Of a stretch of DNA of 64,000 bases, positions 10,757-25,700 are shown piece after piece (position 1 is the first letter of the stretch; the number at the start of each line of letters is the position of its first letter). A program made the translations under genes and the position numbers. The notes under the pieces are model-generated. The model made no database searches and was not told the DNA's origin. It saw nothing but the letters and a program-made list of their open reading frames with translations. The stretch comes from Anthonomus grandis grandis. Taxonomy: Eukaryota; Arthropoda; Insecta; Coleoptera; Curculionidae. The stretch spans positions 14,713,100 to 14,777,099 of the forward strand of contig NC_065554.1 in NCBI RefSeq assembly GCF_022605725.1. Direction: 5' to 3'.

Positions 10757-13700
10757 GTAAATTAATTGGTTAGGAGACTTTGATATAGCTGATTATTTTT
10801 AACTTTTATGTTTTCTAAAGTTGCCCTACCATGTAGCAGGAAATTCTCCATATTATATGGAATATTGTATACAAGTTTTTTTCAGGCTGTAAACAAATTC
10901 TCTCTTTAATTAAATATTTCCAAATTGAGTAATTGTGGTGCAGCAGTGGCCAAAAGTGGTTATTGTTCACATTAAACAATTCAAACAAATATATTCACAA
11001 CTACTTATTAGTAAATCTGGTTCTAGTCAACTTTAGGTATCTCCGAATAACATTTATTGAATATGAAATTGTAAGCTAATCTTCTTTGGACTATTTTAAG
11101 CAAAAAAAATTGGAGGATGAATAACATTCTTTAATAAAATAATAAAAACAAAAAAAAATCATGACAATGTGTACCTATGTACAATATAAACTCGTTTTCG
11201 AACATTCGCCGCAAGAGCTTTATGGCTTAATGGTAATGAAAGTGAACTATGAGCCGGTCGGCCTGGGTTCAGATTTCAACTGTGCCAGTTTTACTTTTTT
11301 TATTTTTTTGCGACTAAGAATTTTGTAGTTTGGAAAAATTATTTAATTTAAATGAAATTTTACATAAAATATGACCAAAAAGACGAAATTGTTTATATAA
11401 CATAAAAAAAAGATTTTACCTTTTCTTGTAATTAAGTCCAATTATTTTTGTGTAAAAAAACATACCGAAGACACCTATAATGTATTATTTATTGTTTTGG
11501 TACTTTTTAGATTTTGATCCTAATTAAAAATAATATGAAATATAGGCATATTCTATTTAAAATTAAGTTTAAAGGATATTTATTTTTCATATAAATAACA
11601 AAAACAAAATTCCTTCCACCTTCCTTCATTATTCTTTTTTATTGATATAATGACATAACGCCGCGAGGTGACAGCGTTGCCATACATGTTCTTTGATGAA
11701 AGAATTTTTTATTTCTTCTATATGAATGTTTTTAGTGTTTTAAGCTTGGTTGAATTGCATTGGGTTGATTTTGGGTTACGTTAGTATACGGGGGGCATAA
11801 GCCCCCTGTGTGCCTCGGTGTTGGGATGAGATGAGATGGGTTGGGATGGGATGGGTTGGGTTGGGATAAATTGTTTTAAATTAGGATGTTGAGCACATGG
11901 GGAGTGGCAGATAGATTTAGATGTCTTTCATGTTTTCTCATATATAAGATATGCTTTCGAGTTTCGATCATCAAATAGAGTATAGTCGAAGTCGTTTATA
12001 ATAGTCAGTGACGTCAGAAAAAACCAACAAGCAACATAACTAGAGTGGCTTAAAATAATATTTAATTCCCTAAATACAAAATCCATTAAAAGCCGGTGAC
12101 ACGCGCCTACTCCAATTGTGTGAACTCAGTGGCTGTTGTCATAGGCCCGCCTTGCTCGCATAAAGCGCGCAGTGGTGCCAAGTATATTGCTCATCCTTTT
12201 CTCTCTTGTTTCGCGGTAAATGGGGCAGCGAGATAAACAGTCATTACTTTTAACAGAATGGCAACGCCTATAAACGCAGAAACATGCTTTCCTTGTTATA
12301 CGTTGATTTGATACATCCCATGGGCGTGTTTGCGGGTTTATTGTTTATTTTAGTGTTGTTGCTTGCGTTAATATACGTTATTTTAATAAATAATATATAT
12401 TAATATATATTATAAATTTATTTTATGACTTATAATATTATTAATTTACGGTATTTTTCTTCGGTGTTTAATACGGTGTTTTTGTTGTTTTGTTTGTGAA
12501 AAAAGTGTATTTCAAATATAAATTTTTAGTATAATGGAACAGGGAGAAGCTTCGACTAGTCGTGAACCTCCTCCAAAAAAAGTGAAAAAACATTTAACTA
12601 TGGGCGAACATGCAATGGTAAAAAAAAAGATTTCGCGCTGGTAAAGAAAGTATTCGCGCTCAAAATCCCGATTTATGTGCCGAAGACGCAGCAAATTTGT
12701 GCGGAAGTTTAACAAAATTAGGACAGTTTTCCGATCGCTTAAAATTAATAACAAGAAGCAAAAAAAGGAAACAAGAGGTAGAAAGAAAATTGTTCTAGAG
12801 GATGATATAAAATATATACTTCGCCGCAAAGTGCACAGTTTTTTTTTTAGAAATGAAATGCCAACACTAAAGAAAATTAAGGCTGAAGTAGATGATGATG
12901 ATTCTTTAACCAAAATATCCCTTGGAGTTTTAATGGAGTTTTAAACATTACGCGGTGTAAACTTCCGGTATTTGAAGCGAAATCGCAAAAGCTTTTTAAT
13001 TGAGAAAGATGACATTGTGTTGTGGCGAAGAAAATGTTTAAAACAAATACGCGACCATAGGCTTAAAGGGAATAAGATATATTATACTGACGAGACTTGG
13101 TTAAATGAGGGACACACTCGCTCAAAAGTATGGCAGGACTTAAATGTCACAAGCTCACGGCAAGCATTCCTTGACGGGTTATCGACAGGCTTGAAATGAC
13201 CTTCCGGTAAGGGCCGTCGTCTGTTCATCAGTATTACGGCTTGTGGAATCCGGTTCGGTGATCGTTATAGACAATGCGCCGTATCACAGTCGCCGAGTAG
13301 AAAAATTACCTACGTCTGCTTAGCAAAAAGCCGACATAATAGACTGGATAAAATCAAAAGACATCCAGTTTGATGAAAATTTGCTAAAAGTACAATTGCT
13401 TGATATTGTCCGGGTACATAAAGACCGGTATATGTTATCGATGAAATGGCGCATAAATGTGGAGTTACTCTATTGCGATTACCTCCATACCACTGTGAGT
13501 TAAATCCGATAGAACTTATATGGGCGCAGATAAAAGGTGAAGTTGCGAGAAAAAATACAACCTTTAAATTAAATGACGTTAACCTGTTGTTAAGTGAAGC
13601 TATTAATGGCGTGACAGCAGATGATTGGAAGAAGTGTCTGCAGTAGTCTGCAGAAGCTAGTACTGCAGACTATAGGTACCTGACCTACCTGAAAGAGTTT

Positions 13701-16700
13701 TAGGGTTTGCGACGCTGATTATTTACTAAAAATTCTACCCGTAATTAGAATAATAGGAAAGTAATAAATAGGTTCTCGAACTTGCAATGCCTTTATTTTA
13801 ACATTTAACACGACGTTTCGGTTGGTAGTATCCCCAACCGTTATCAAGTGTAAACTGTATCTATTTATTACTACTCTACCAATGTCTACCACCTTCAAAA
13901 ACAGAATAATAGGAATTATATATATAATAGGAATTTATAAATATAGTAAAGGTACTAAGCCCATATGTGAAATTCAAATCATTTTATCTTTTAAAACTAG
14001 AAACTCTTTGTATGAAATAAGCTGGAGATAGGAAGTACATATTTACCTCTTTATTACTATCCCATTATAATAGGCATTATAAATAATAACTAAAGAGAAG
14101 TTGTTGCCGCTACTGAATTTATTTCCCTCTTCCCTTGCTTCACTCGGCGCGCCCTAAAGCTGAAAATACGTCACTGACTATTATTTCCGTCTCCTAGTAT
14201 AGAGTAGACTACTTTTTTGACATAATTTAATATTATTTTTTAGCGTTCTATGTGAATGATCCGCAAATTTATTTCTCTTAATCTATTATTTTCAAAGTAC
14301 TCTTTATGCTCAAATTTTAAAATATTGCAAAATCGAAGATACTTAAAGGCAACAAGACCTGTAAATCTTAACAATTTAATCAATATCCAAGCTTGATAAA
14401 ATTACTGCTTCACTCTATCTTGGTTATTTAATTTGAAAAGCTTTTACAGGCAACAATTTAAATCACTAAAGTTTGTGAACTTATAGTTGAACTGAGACTA
14501 TGAATCCAGAAGTCATTCATCAAAAACATCTTGCCAATGTTGAATTTTCTTTCCCATTATTCAAAATTAAAAAAATAAGAAACTTTTAAACAGATTTATA
14601 AACAAACAAACACACAGCTCAATAAGAAGACTGAATATGAAAATGTTACCTAATATATGGTCAGGGTTGTTCCTTATATTTTCCCACCCTCCTTAACTTT
14701 TTTGGACCATCCTATATAAAAGTTGTAGGGTTTGACATATAGTTTTTTTCAGACTCTCAGAATTTTTTAAATATTTTAGTTTAAAGTTCATTGTCTGGTT
14801 GCCTGCTTTCATTATAGCTCAGTACAAGATAGTACCTTAGAAGAAAGGGCAATAATATGAAATGTAATTCCATTAATATCTTTTTTGTTAGTTTTTTAAA
14901 CTTCTATATATACTCGAAAAAATACACAGTTTTGGGCCTCACAAAACCCATACAAATTTTGATAAATAAAAATTCAGGGTAGAGGATCCCTCCACATGTG
15001 GAGTAGTAAATAATAATGTTATTGCTCCCATTTTTTATGAGGGATCTTTAAGTGGTAAGAGGTATATGGAATTTTTTAATGCAGAAATAGGGGCATTCTT
15101 AGAGGAGATTCCAATTTGTCAATATGCGTAAATAATATAGCACCAAGTTGGAGCTCCACCAGATAATAAGAAGCTTGTACATTTTTTAAATAATAGTGAG
15201 GAACCATAAACTGACCACCAAATAGTCCAGAACTTACAAAAAGTTGTAAATAATCCAAAGGGATTAATTTTTTTTTTTTGGGGTTTTTTAAAGGACAAAG
15301 TATATTCACAAAGAAGTGCAAATATCAGAGAACTTGGGGCTAGAATTTTAAATCCTATAAAATGATTTAACCAGAATTCAAACTAAACTTGTAATGCAAT
15401 CTATAAGTTAGATAGGGACTTTTAAAGATGTGTTGTTCAAAATAGTAGGGTTATTCAGGAATTATTGTGAAATTTTACTACGAAATTATACTTAGTTCTA
15501 TATTAGTTAAGAGTTCATATGTTAAAAAGAAAATAAATTGTATTCTAATTATTGCATTAATTTATATTTATTTTTTCATATAAACATTTAAAAATTATAA
15601 ACTATAAAATATTTCACAATTAGCTAAACCAAATGTTAATAATGCATATATATTTGAAATAAGAATAAAAAGACTTATTTAAAAAATTAAAATACATGGT
15701 GTCCCATATAAGAAATTTTTACAACACCTGTATATGTACAGTAATGTTTACATTTATCATTTTTTATACAGGTTGGCTGAAAAAAGCTAAGGGGGGCAGA
15801 AAAATATAAAGAATGATCCTATACATATGCATACCTTCAAAAATGAAAAGATATGTGGTATGTAGAATAGTGTGCATAACTTAATGTATCAAATGTTTTA
15901 TAACCTTAAAGCAAAGGATAGATTAAATAAAAAATAAAATAAAATAATCTTTATTGTATGCAATAAATAAATTACATCTATTCTATAGGTATACATACAA
16001 AGTTGGAAAGTACCACTAAGCATGTTTTAATAACCACTACAGTAAATAATAAAAGGACAGTACAATTTTCTTAAAAATAAAAATTGAACAAAAATGATTC
16101 AGAGAACCATACCAGAATCAAAGTTACACCCGTATTAAAATATCAGCAGTCTCCAAAATTTTTGTTTAATTTAGACTTAAAAGAGGCCATGCCTAAATCT
16201 TTAATTTCAGCAGGTAGGCCATTGTAAATACAGGCAGAAGTATATATGAAAGAACTTTTCAGAAATTCAGTCTTATGCTGGGAGATGGCCAGTGTGGTTG
16301 TGGAATATTTACATTATGTGTATCTCCCCTTTGAATAAGGCATTCTGACAGATATTCTGGTTCATGGAAATTAAGTAATTTATTTACAGTGCAGCTAATA
16401 CCCAAAAATCTTCTTTGGGCCATATTAAGACTATAGACCTGCTTTACATGCTCACTCACATGAACCTTCCGAGGCAAATTTCTAGTAAATCTTACACAGG
16501 AATTTTGAATTTTCTGGATTTTATATTTATTTTGTTCAGTTAAAAAAGGACCACTTACAATATTTAAGTATCCAGCAATACTAAGCATTAAACTCTCTGT
16601 AAGGATTTTTGTTTTATGCAATAATTATGACCACAAAGTTCTGTGAAGTGCAATTATTGAGTTTAAACTAAAGTATATAATAAATATATTAGATACAATG

Positions 16701-19700
16701 ACATCACACTTACTACAACACTGGTGTGACCTTTCCTCACTATAAATTCCAACCCACGGTTGTGGTGCTCAAAATGAAAAAGTAGTCAGAAAAAAGTTAA
16801 TGAGTTGTTCTCTATTTGTTAATAAATAAAACCCACTACTTGTATTCAGCATATAATAAATTAAAAATTGCTGCCTAGCATTTTCGTATGCAGGCCAAAG
16901 ACATTATCAAAGCAACAACATTATTTCAAAACAACAGTATACAATATATTGCCTATGGTTTCTTAAGTGCCCTTAGTACTTAAAAAATCACAGAAAAAAA
17001 GGTACTCTATCCTAGAGAAGTATGAAATAATTCCTGTGAACATTTTAGGATTACTATTTCAGCAGTTGAACGACATCCATATTCTCATGAAAAGTATAAA
17101 TTAAAACAGAGCTAAACCCTGAAATACAACTACAAGACAAATACCTGTGTATGTCTTAAAAATATGTTGCCCAATATTGTGTGTGTCTTGTAGATGTTGT
17201 CTCAAGAGAAGTTATAATGTTTCACTTTTATTTTAATTACTCCATTTCCTACAGATTATTGTGGATATATCCTCTTTCAGGATGACATCATCCTGGTTGA
17301 AAATAAAAAAAATCATTAACTCTGTATATTTTCCTATATTTATTAACATAATCATAGTTATAGTTTGTCATTATAATATGAAACCCTTAGTGAAAGCTTG
17401 ATATACATTTTAATTGAAGACTTACCTGACAAAGCAATATCTATTTTGACCTTTATAGTAATAAGTAAATTTGAAACTTATTATCCTAGGTTACTTTATT
17501 CCACTAATTAATCCTAAGTAAGTAATATTTAATTGACAATGGGTAATATCTTATAAAATTACATTAAATTTTGCAAAATTGGAATTCATGTTTATATTTA
17601 TCAGCCAGCTTTAACTTAAATGTGTTAAGACATTAAGCTATGCTAAACTATGCTAAAAATCTTGGATATGGGATCACTGAAGTTTTTTATTGCATAATCT
17701 TCAGTATCAATTGTAAAAGGAGTCACTGAATAGCATAAAAAATATTTAAAAAGCAGAAGAAAAAAATTCTTGCATAACTTTACCAGAAACCAATGACAAT
17801 CAAAAAATAAAAAAATTAAAAATATGTATTTGTTGAAAAGTAAGCTACATTCGGAACACTTAATATATTTTCATATTAAAATTAATTGGGTATTTCCTTT
17901 CTTAATTTTTTTACTTAATTTGGGAAATGCCCTGTAATGTATGTTGATTGTCTTTACATTCAAGAATCAATTTTGTATGAATAGTAAAGTATGGATATAG
18001 CACAGGTTCTAAATTACCTAGTTCAAACCAAGTGATTAATGTAATTATTGTTAATTGAAAATTAACAGAATTAATTAATTATATGACATCATCAAATAGG
18101 TTTAAAAATGGTTGAGTTTATTTTCATTTGGAGAACATGGAATGACACTTTAAAGAAAATATGAATAAAAAATCAAATTTTATAAAATATTTCTTGTTTT
18201 ATTTATTGATTATTTTAAATATTAAAGAAAATAACAAAATTCGTATTTGAATAATGTTATATAAAAGGTCTGTTACACTTTCCCTTCAATTAGACCTAAG
18301 TTATCAAATATTCATTATAGTTTCATAAGAATAGATTATTTTTAGTTTGGTATGTTTCAGGTAATTTTTTCCTTTAATAATTTAAAGTTCTCATCTATTA
18401 CGAATTTTAAAACAATATTTTCAAACTCTCAGTAATCAAAGTGTTTAATCCTTTTTATTTCAATTAAGGTGATTCCACCACCAGAATGGGTTCCAAGAAA
18501 GAATGGCTATAATGTTGAGGAATTAAATGTTACTATTCCTGCCCCAATTTGTCAGGTAGTGACAGGAAAACAAGGTCTTTATCAGCAGATCAATATTCAG
18601 GTAAACAAGTGATTTTAATTTATGTTTATAAAACAATATTTGAATGTTTCCTTGAATATTTTCAGAAAAAACCAATGACAGTTAAACAATACCAAGATCT
18701 GGCAAATTCAGAACGCTACGCAACTCCTAGACACTTTGACTATGAAGATTTAGAAAGAAAATATTGGAAAAATATCACCTATGTTGCCCCTATCTATGGC
18801 GCTGACGTCTCTGGCAGTATAACAGATAATGATGTTAATGTAAGACACCACTAGAGAAAAGTTTTGAAAAATGTGTTTTTTGTTTTAAATATTTTACAGG
18901 AATGGAATATAAACAGATTGGGGACCATATTAGATTATGTAAATGAAGACTATGGTATATCAATAGAGGGAGTTAACACTGCTTATTTATACTTTGGAAT
19001 GTGGAAGACTACATTTGCTTGGCATACAGAGGATATGGACCTCTATTCCATAAACTATTTACATTTTGGGGCACCTAAAACATGGTGAGTGTATTTTTTG
19101 TAGTTTTGAACCGGTTGTTATGACAGTTATTTTAAGAAAATGTTTTTTTTAAGGTATGCTATTCCACCAGAACATGGGAGAAGACTAGAACGTTTGGCTA
19201 ATGGCTTTTTTCCATCTTCATATAAAAATTGTCAAGCCTTCTTAAGACACAAGATGACACTTATATCTCCTCAGATTTTGAAACAATATTCTATTCCATA
19301 TAATAAGGTGAGCTCTATTAAATACCATTATTGAAAAATTGCTAAATTTGTTTTTATTTTAGATTACTCAAGAAGCGGGGGAAATAATGATAACATTTCC
19401 TTATGGATACCATGCAGGTAAAGTCTATTTAACTGTTTACTAGTACTTTCATTATTTACTATATATTTCTTACTTAATGAAATACAGAATCAAATTAAAT
19501 TGATATCATTTAAATTTAGGCTTCAATCATGGCTTTAATTGCGCCGAATCAACGAATTTTGCATGCGAACGTTGGGTCGAGTATGGTAAGAGGGCCACAC
19601 AATGCACTTGCAGCAAAGATATGGTGAAAATTTCTATGGACACATTTGTTAAACGGTTTCAACCTGACCGGTAAATTAAAGATTTTCCCGCGATATGAAA

Positions 19701-22700
19701 ATATTTAACAAAATAACTATTATTTAGGTATGAAAAATGGTTAAAAGGTGAAGATGTAGGACCTCATCCTGAAGAGCCTGACCGCAAAGTAGCCGCGCCT
19801 TTACCGATGCCTCAAGATATTTTATGTAATAAAAATAACCCTAGCTTACCTCAGAGTTATGTCGAAGGACCTTTGAAGAAAAAGAAAGGTAGAATGATGG
19901 CTGGCTATCCCAAGTAAGACCATTTCTAATTTCTTCAATAATTTGTACTTTATTTTTGTTTTTTATTTAGTTTTGATGAGTTACCTACCGAACTTCAACT
20001 GCAGCTAATGGAGGAAGATAATTTGACATTTAGTGACGACATTCCGCCTGATGAACAACAAATGGAGGTCTTGGAGGATATCTGGTTAAAGGCCGGGGAA
20101 ATAGGTAATAATTTTTGTCTTTCAGTGTAAATATTTTCCAAGATTTTATTTCTTTATTAATAATAAAAAGTGCACCATCGAAATATAAGATTTTAATCCT
20201 ACAAGTTCATGTAAAAAAAAGTGATTAAATTCATAAATATAATATTACTAATAAGACTCATATCTTTAACCTGATATAAACAATTTTAAAAGAAAGCTAC
20301 AGTCTACAATTTTTCTTGAAGATCCCCAAAACGATCAAGTCTTGGATTAGTATTTAATGTAATTAAAGATCATGTTAATGGCATTATGGAAATCCATAAT
20401 TTGCCTGATTTTCAATCTTAAATCAGTTGACTACATTAAACAAAGTTCATGCTGTTTTTTTATTTGAATACTACATTTCGTGTCCAAATATTTCACAAAT
20501 TTATTTTAAAAAGTTCATAATGTGGACCTAACACCCATTAAATGTAATTAAATAAAAAGTGCTTATAAAGAACTTAATTAACACTCATTTGCAGAATAGA
20601 ATAAGCACATACAATGTGTTAATAGCTTTCCTAAGATTGTCCAACAAAAGAGGAATAAGGTTATTAAACAAACTCCAAAAAATTAAATGTATACTTTCAT
20701 AATGCAGCTGATCTTTGAAATGCCATCAACTGTTGCATATATGATATTCTAATTTTAAATCTTTTAAAGCCAGGTTATTACATATCAGTGATTCAACCCT
20801 GAAACATATCTTTGTGCTTGTATCATGCAGTGACAAGAATATCATTTTTGGTGCTCTCTACATCCCTTCCCTTTGTCAGTTTATGACGAATTTGTCCTTT
20901 TATCCATGAATCTTCTGAGTATTTATACCAGTTGTGATATTTTATTCTGTGGTGATTTTAACCTGCCGCTTGTGGTATGGATGAACTCTGTGAATGGACT
21001 ATGTATTGAGACCGCTGAGTCTATATTGCTTGCAAATGTGCTATGTAGTGGTTGTTACTATCTTAATCTGAAGCAGGTGAATAACTTGCCAAAGTTGTTT
21101 GGTACATTTCTTGATCTGTTTTTCTCAAGTTTGTCTGATCATGTCTTCATCAATGTTGAAGGCATTTAGGCCACTGAAAATTCGGTACCGGCTTTAAATG
21201 TGATCAATCATAGTTCTGTAAGTATGTTTGCTGATGACCTGAAGCTCTACATGCAGATTAAGCAGGTGAATGATATAGCCAAACTTCAGAAAGACCTTGA
21301 TGCTTTGTGTGAGTGGTCAGTGATGAACAGATTGAGGCTCAATATTTCCAAGTATTGCTACATATCATTTCATAGAGGTTCGAAGAGATTCAATTCTACA
21401 TATAGTATCCTTGGTAAGTCCTTGCATTATGTGAATGTAGTCAAGGATTTGGGCGTGTGGTTCGATGAGCATCTGAGATTTGTTCATCACATCTCTCTCT
21501 GCAAGCCTTTAGACTCCTTTATGTCTCGCTGGTTAGATCTAATCTTGAATTCTCTTCAGTAGTGTGGTCTCCTCTATATCAGAATTCAATAGATATGATT
21601 GAGAGAGTGCAAGATGGATTTTTACGGTGTGCTGCATTTAGAATGGGCATTAGCTTTGACGAGTACCATCGTGAGGACCTGAGAGTAAGACTTAACCTGG
21701 ACACATTGGCCAAAAGGCGTGTGAACGCTGATCTTTGTTTTGTCTTTAAGCTGGTTAATGGCATGATTAATGCTCCTGACCTTTCTAAAGTGGGTCTCAA
21801 TGTTCCAAATAGAACTCTACGCAATTTTGACCTTTATCATGTTCTTATGCACAGAACTGAATATGGCCGTCATTCTCCTATCGATAGATTTCTGAGTGTC
21901 TTAAACGCTCATAACATTGATTTATGTAGTAATTCACTGTCCATTTTTAAGAATAGCCTGAGCAGACTATGGCTGTAATGGTGTCAACTCAGTTCTTAGA
22001 TATATATATATATTTATTTACATTGTATCAACTCACTAGGTTAAGTTATCTATTATGTAATAATCTATTTTGTACATTTATTTTGTAAAATGGGGATTCC
22101 CGTAAATTTAATAAAAAAAAAAATTCGATCTCAAGTATGAAGTTTATCATTATGATTATGTAAACTGTGATTTTGTTGCTATTAATAATTACCTTGCTAG
22201 CATGAGTTATGGGATATTGCTTTTGATCAGCAAGATATTAATAAGTACATTGACATTTATTACAATTTTCTCTATTTTGCTATTGAGACGTCTGTTCCAA
22301 TTAAACATTTCAAATCATCCAATTTTTCAACTTGGTTTAGTAGAAAATTAAATAATCTTGTATTTCAAAAAAAGAATGCTCACACAAAATTCAAAAATAG
22401 CAAGGATTATGTTCATTTTTCGACTTCAATCAATATCTCATATCAGGCAAATTTTCTGATTATGGGAAGGTAAGCTTTTTAACATCAATTCATCAAAATG
22501 ACGGTAGGACGAATATTTGTAACTTTCGAGGTGAGTTTATTCAGTCTGTAATTCCTAAGCTGTTTGACAGGTTGTTTTCTGTACAATTTTCATGGCACTG
22601 TAAGAAATTGCTTAGTGATCATCAACATGGTTTTTCTTAGAGTAGCCTACAGTGAATAATTGGGGCTATGGGCCTTGGTGAGGTTTGGTTGGATTTTGTC

Positions 22701-25700
22701 ATGGTTTTTTGGTTGGTTGCACAATGCACATAGTTAGGATAAATAAATTCTATTTCTAATGGTATTGAAGTATCTTGAGGTTTGCCTCAGCGTTCACATA
22801 TTGGCACAGTCTTTAACTTGTTCATAAGAGATTTGAGTGATGTAATTGTTCATTCAAAGCATCTTGCTTTTGCCGAGGTTTTTAAACTGTATAAACCCAT
22901 TGAGTCATATTTTGATGCTGAGCTACTTCAATTAGATTTAAATAATATTGTTGAGTGGTGTAATAGCCATAGTCTGGAACGGAATGTAAAATCATAATGA
23001 TGTAATAAACTTATTAATTATCAATAGACAATCAATAACAATGAACTTAGGTCAATTGATACAGTTAAAGATTTAGGCGTTCTTTTCAATGTTAAGCTAA
23101 CTTTCTTACCGCACATTTTGAATATTATTAGTTATGAACAGAAGTATGCATAGTTTTGGATTTATCACTAGGAATAGTGTATATATTTCACCTTACTGTT
23201 TCAAATTACTTTTTATTACTATTATTGCTCTTTGGCTCGTTGCTTGCTCAAGTAACTAATTTAGTTCCCTTATTATGATTATCATATTGAACGCATTGAG
23301 GCTGTACAGATAAGTTTCTTAAGATTCTTTGCCTATAGAGCTGAAGCTAATATTTTTCGTAATTATTAAGTCGACTATAATGCTATCAGTATCCAGTTTG
23401 ATATCCCTAATCTTGAAATCAAACGGCATAAATTCTGATGCTTTAGTACGGCCTATGGTGATTCAGGTTAATCTTACGAGAACCTAACCGATTTTCAATG
23501 TGGAATAATTCTTAGTTGGTATTTACCCATGCGTTTCTGCGATTCTGGTTTTAACCAAAATAGGAGAAAACATAACGTCACAGATCAGCTGTTTGGCGTG
23601 TGATATTTACCAATTATTACCCGGCTTTGGACTTGGGTTACTCTTTTGGTTATACAGTTCAGAAGAAGGTTTTGTTTAGATTGTGAAAAATTTCTTGAGG
23701 ATTGCGATACGGCGTGCGCCCTTTATAAAGTAAGAATATTAAATACCAATTAGTTTTAAATTATCGAGGAGACGTTAAGGTTGAGGACCTGGAAATGGCA
23801 AGCAATTATTGCATACCTAGTAAAGTATTTTACTTAGTAAAGAAAAGTTAAATTAAATGAAAGAAAATTTAACAATAATTCCGGAAATAAGGCGTTGATG
23901 GCTTCATCTATGCAAATTTATATGGCTGTTATTCATAATTTATTTCAGATCCAATAAAAGAACAATAGTTTATTTGAGAGAAAAGAGTGGCTCAACTCTT
24001 TGGAGTTGAGTGGAGGATTAAAAAATTCGAATTTATTCTTTAATCAAACAGAAAAGAAAAACATATACTCTTTAATTGCTAATAACCAATCCATTTCCGC
24101 GACTGTTTGTTTAGATAGTAATTTTTAAGTGGTAGGGGAACAATACGTCACACTTACCTGCCAAAGTTGTCAACCAAAAGAGTAACCGCGGTTTTTACCA
24201 ATTCCACGCTGAAAATCAGGCTTAGATTCCTTGCATAGTGATAAATTATTTTTGTGTGAAGATTTTAGCTTTGTTAATGATTATTTGTTCTGATCTAGGC
24301 TTCTGAAGTTTTATCTTGATATACAGTACTGTGCAAAAAGATAGCAACATTGAACTTTCCTGTTATATATCTTTTAGTATATATTTTATAAGTAAGGTTT
24401 ATATATTATTTACAAGAATAGTTAGAGCCTGTTTATATTTTCATATTATCATATTTTTTGTATCATAATAAATAAAACACCAAATTGTTTTATGCAAATT
24501 TATTATTCAAAAATATAGCAACAAAAAATAGTTTTCATTCTAAAAAAAATATAACCCAACTAAATTAAAATCAATTCAATATTTCGTGTAGTACCCCTCT
24601 TTATAACATCTGCACATCGTCTTGGCATGGACTCAAATAATTTCATAATATAGTCATTGTTCACTTCTTTCCAAGCTTTTTCCACTATTTCAAAGAGCAT
24701 ATTTGTATTAGAGCATGTTAGGCCTGATTTTGGTGTCAATGTAATGCCATAAATTCTCTATAGGGTTTAGGTCTGGCGATTGAGATGGCCAAAGCATTAC
24801 ATTTATTTTTTCATCGGATAGCCATCTCTTAACAAATTGAGAAGCATGTTTTGGATCGTTGTCATGCTAAAATATGGCTGTTACTGGCATGACTTCATCC
24901 ATATATGGCACTATGAACATATATCCATATATGTTTGCAGAATGTCTTTGTATATGAAACGATCCATTTTGCCCACTATTCTTACTATGGGTCCCATGCT
25001 ACGAGCCAAGAAACATCCCCATGCAAGAATATTTCCCCCTCCATGTTTAACTGTGGGGCAAATGTACTTTTTGTTTAATCTTGTTTTGTTTAATGTTCAC
25101 TGGGGCGTCTGACGTACATCAGTCCTGAATAAATTATATTTAGATTCATCACTAAATACGACTTTCTTCCAATCAGCTACAGACCAGTGGACATGAGATT
25201 GGGCAAAGTGAAAACGAGCCTTGACGTTCTTCTTTGAGAGTAACGGTTTTTTGGCGGCGCGACGAGCAGGTAAGTTGGCATCAAGTAATCTTTTCCTTAC
25301 GGTACTGGAACTGAGGATTACTCCTTCAACCCTCTTTTAATTTTGCCAAAATTTGGGAAGAGGACAAAAAGGATTTTCCTTGGAAATTCGTAGCAGCTGC
25401 CTATCCATCCTCAAATTTGTTTTTATGGGTCTACCAGGAATGGGCGCCGGTGCAGCTGTTCCAGTAAGGCGAATTTTTTTGCAAAATCTGGATACGATTG
25501 ACCTGTGAAGCCGTAAGCTTCTTGCAATGTTACTCTGCCTAACACCGTTTTCGTAATGCTCCACAATAATTTTTCTTACATCACCAGAGACGGTTTTTGA
25601 GCAACCCATTTTAAGTTAATTATGAGATTTAAAAATAACAACTTTACAGCAGGTAAATCGATATTTAACTGATAAAATAAATGCGAAACAAGAATGTTGC

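Larger units (their letters stand above)
12004..14178. mobile_element. Tc1/mariner-superfamily DNA transposon, 2.2 kb, defective
   Basis: The short terminal inverted repeats GTCAGTGACGT (12004-12014) and ACGTCACTGAC (14168-14178) are flanked by TA on both sides (12002-12003, 14179-14180), the duplication of the Tc1/mariner/IS630 group. The interior carries a dead DDE transposase on the + strand, the same direction as KDM4. The right quarter (about 13735-14030) contains a different repeat with a hammerhead-like core, so another element has probably inserted here. Confidence 0.7.
10757..18468 (+). other. KDM4 intron 2, 7.7 kb, rich in mobile DNA
   Basis: It begins GTAAAT after AAG and ends TTAAG before GTGATT. 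It contains a tRNA-like piece, a G-rich repeat, a 2.2-kb DDE element, a hammerhead-like core, a transposase fossil and a reverse transcriptase fossil, each listed separately. The stretches 14179-15050 and 16906-18468 show no recognisable features beyond AT-rich repeats. The exception is a perfect 8-bp-arm hairpin, CAGGATGA CA TCATCCTG, at 17278-17295. Confidence 0.85.

Noticed and set aside
14650..15830. Pair of similar inverted sequences (about 14660-14720 and 15770-15830) as ends of one transposon
   Set aside because: They point away from each other, so they more likely belong to two separate dispersed repeats; similarity is only about 80%.
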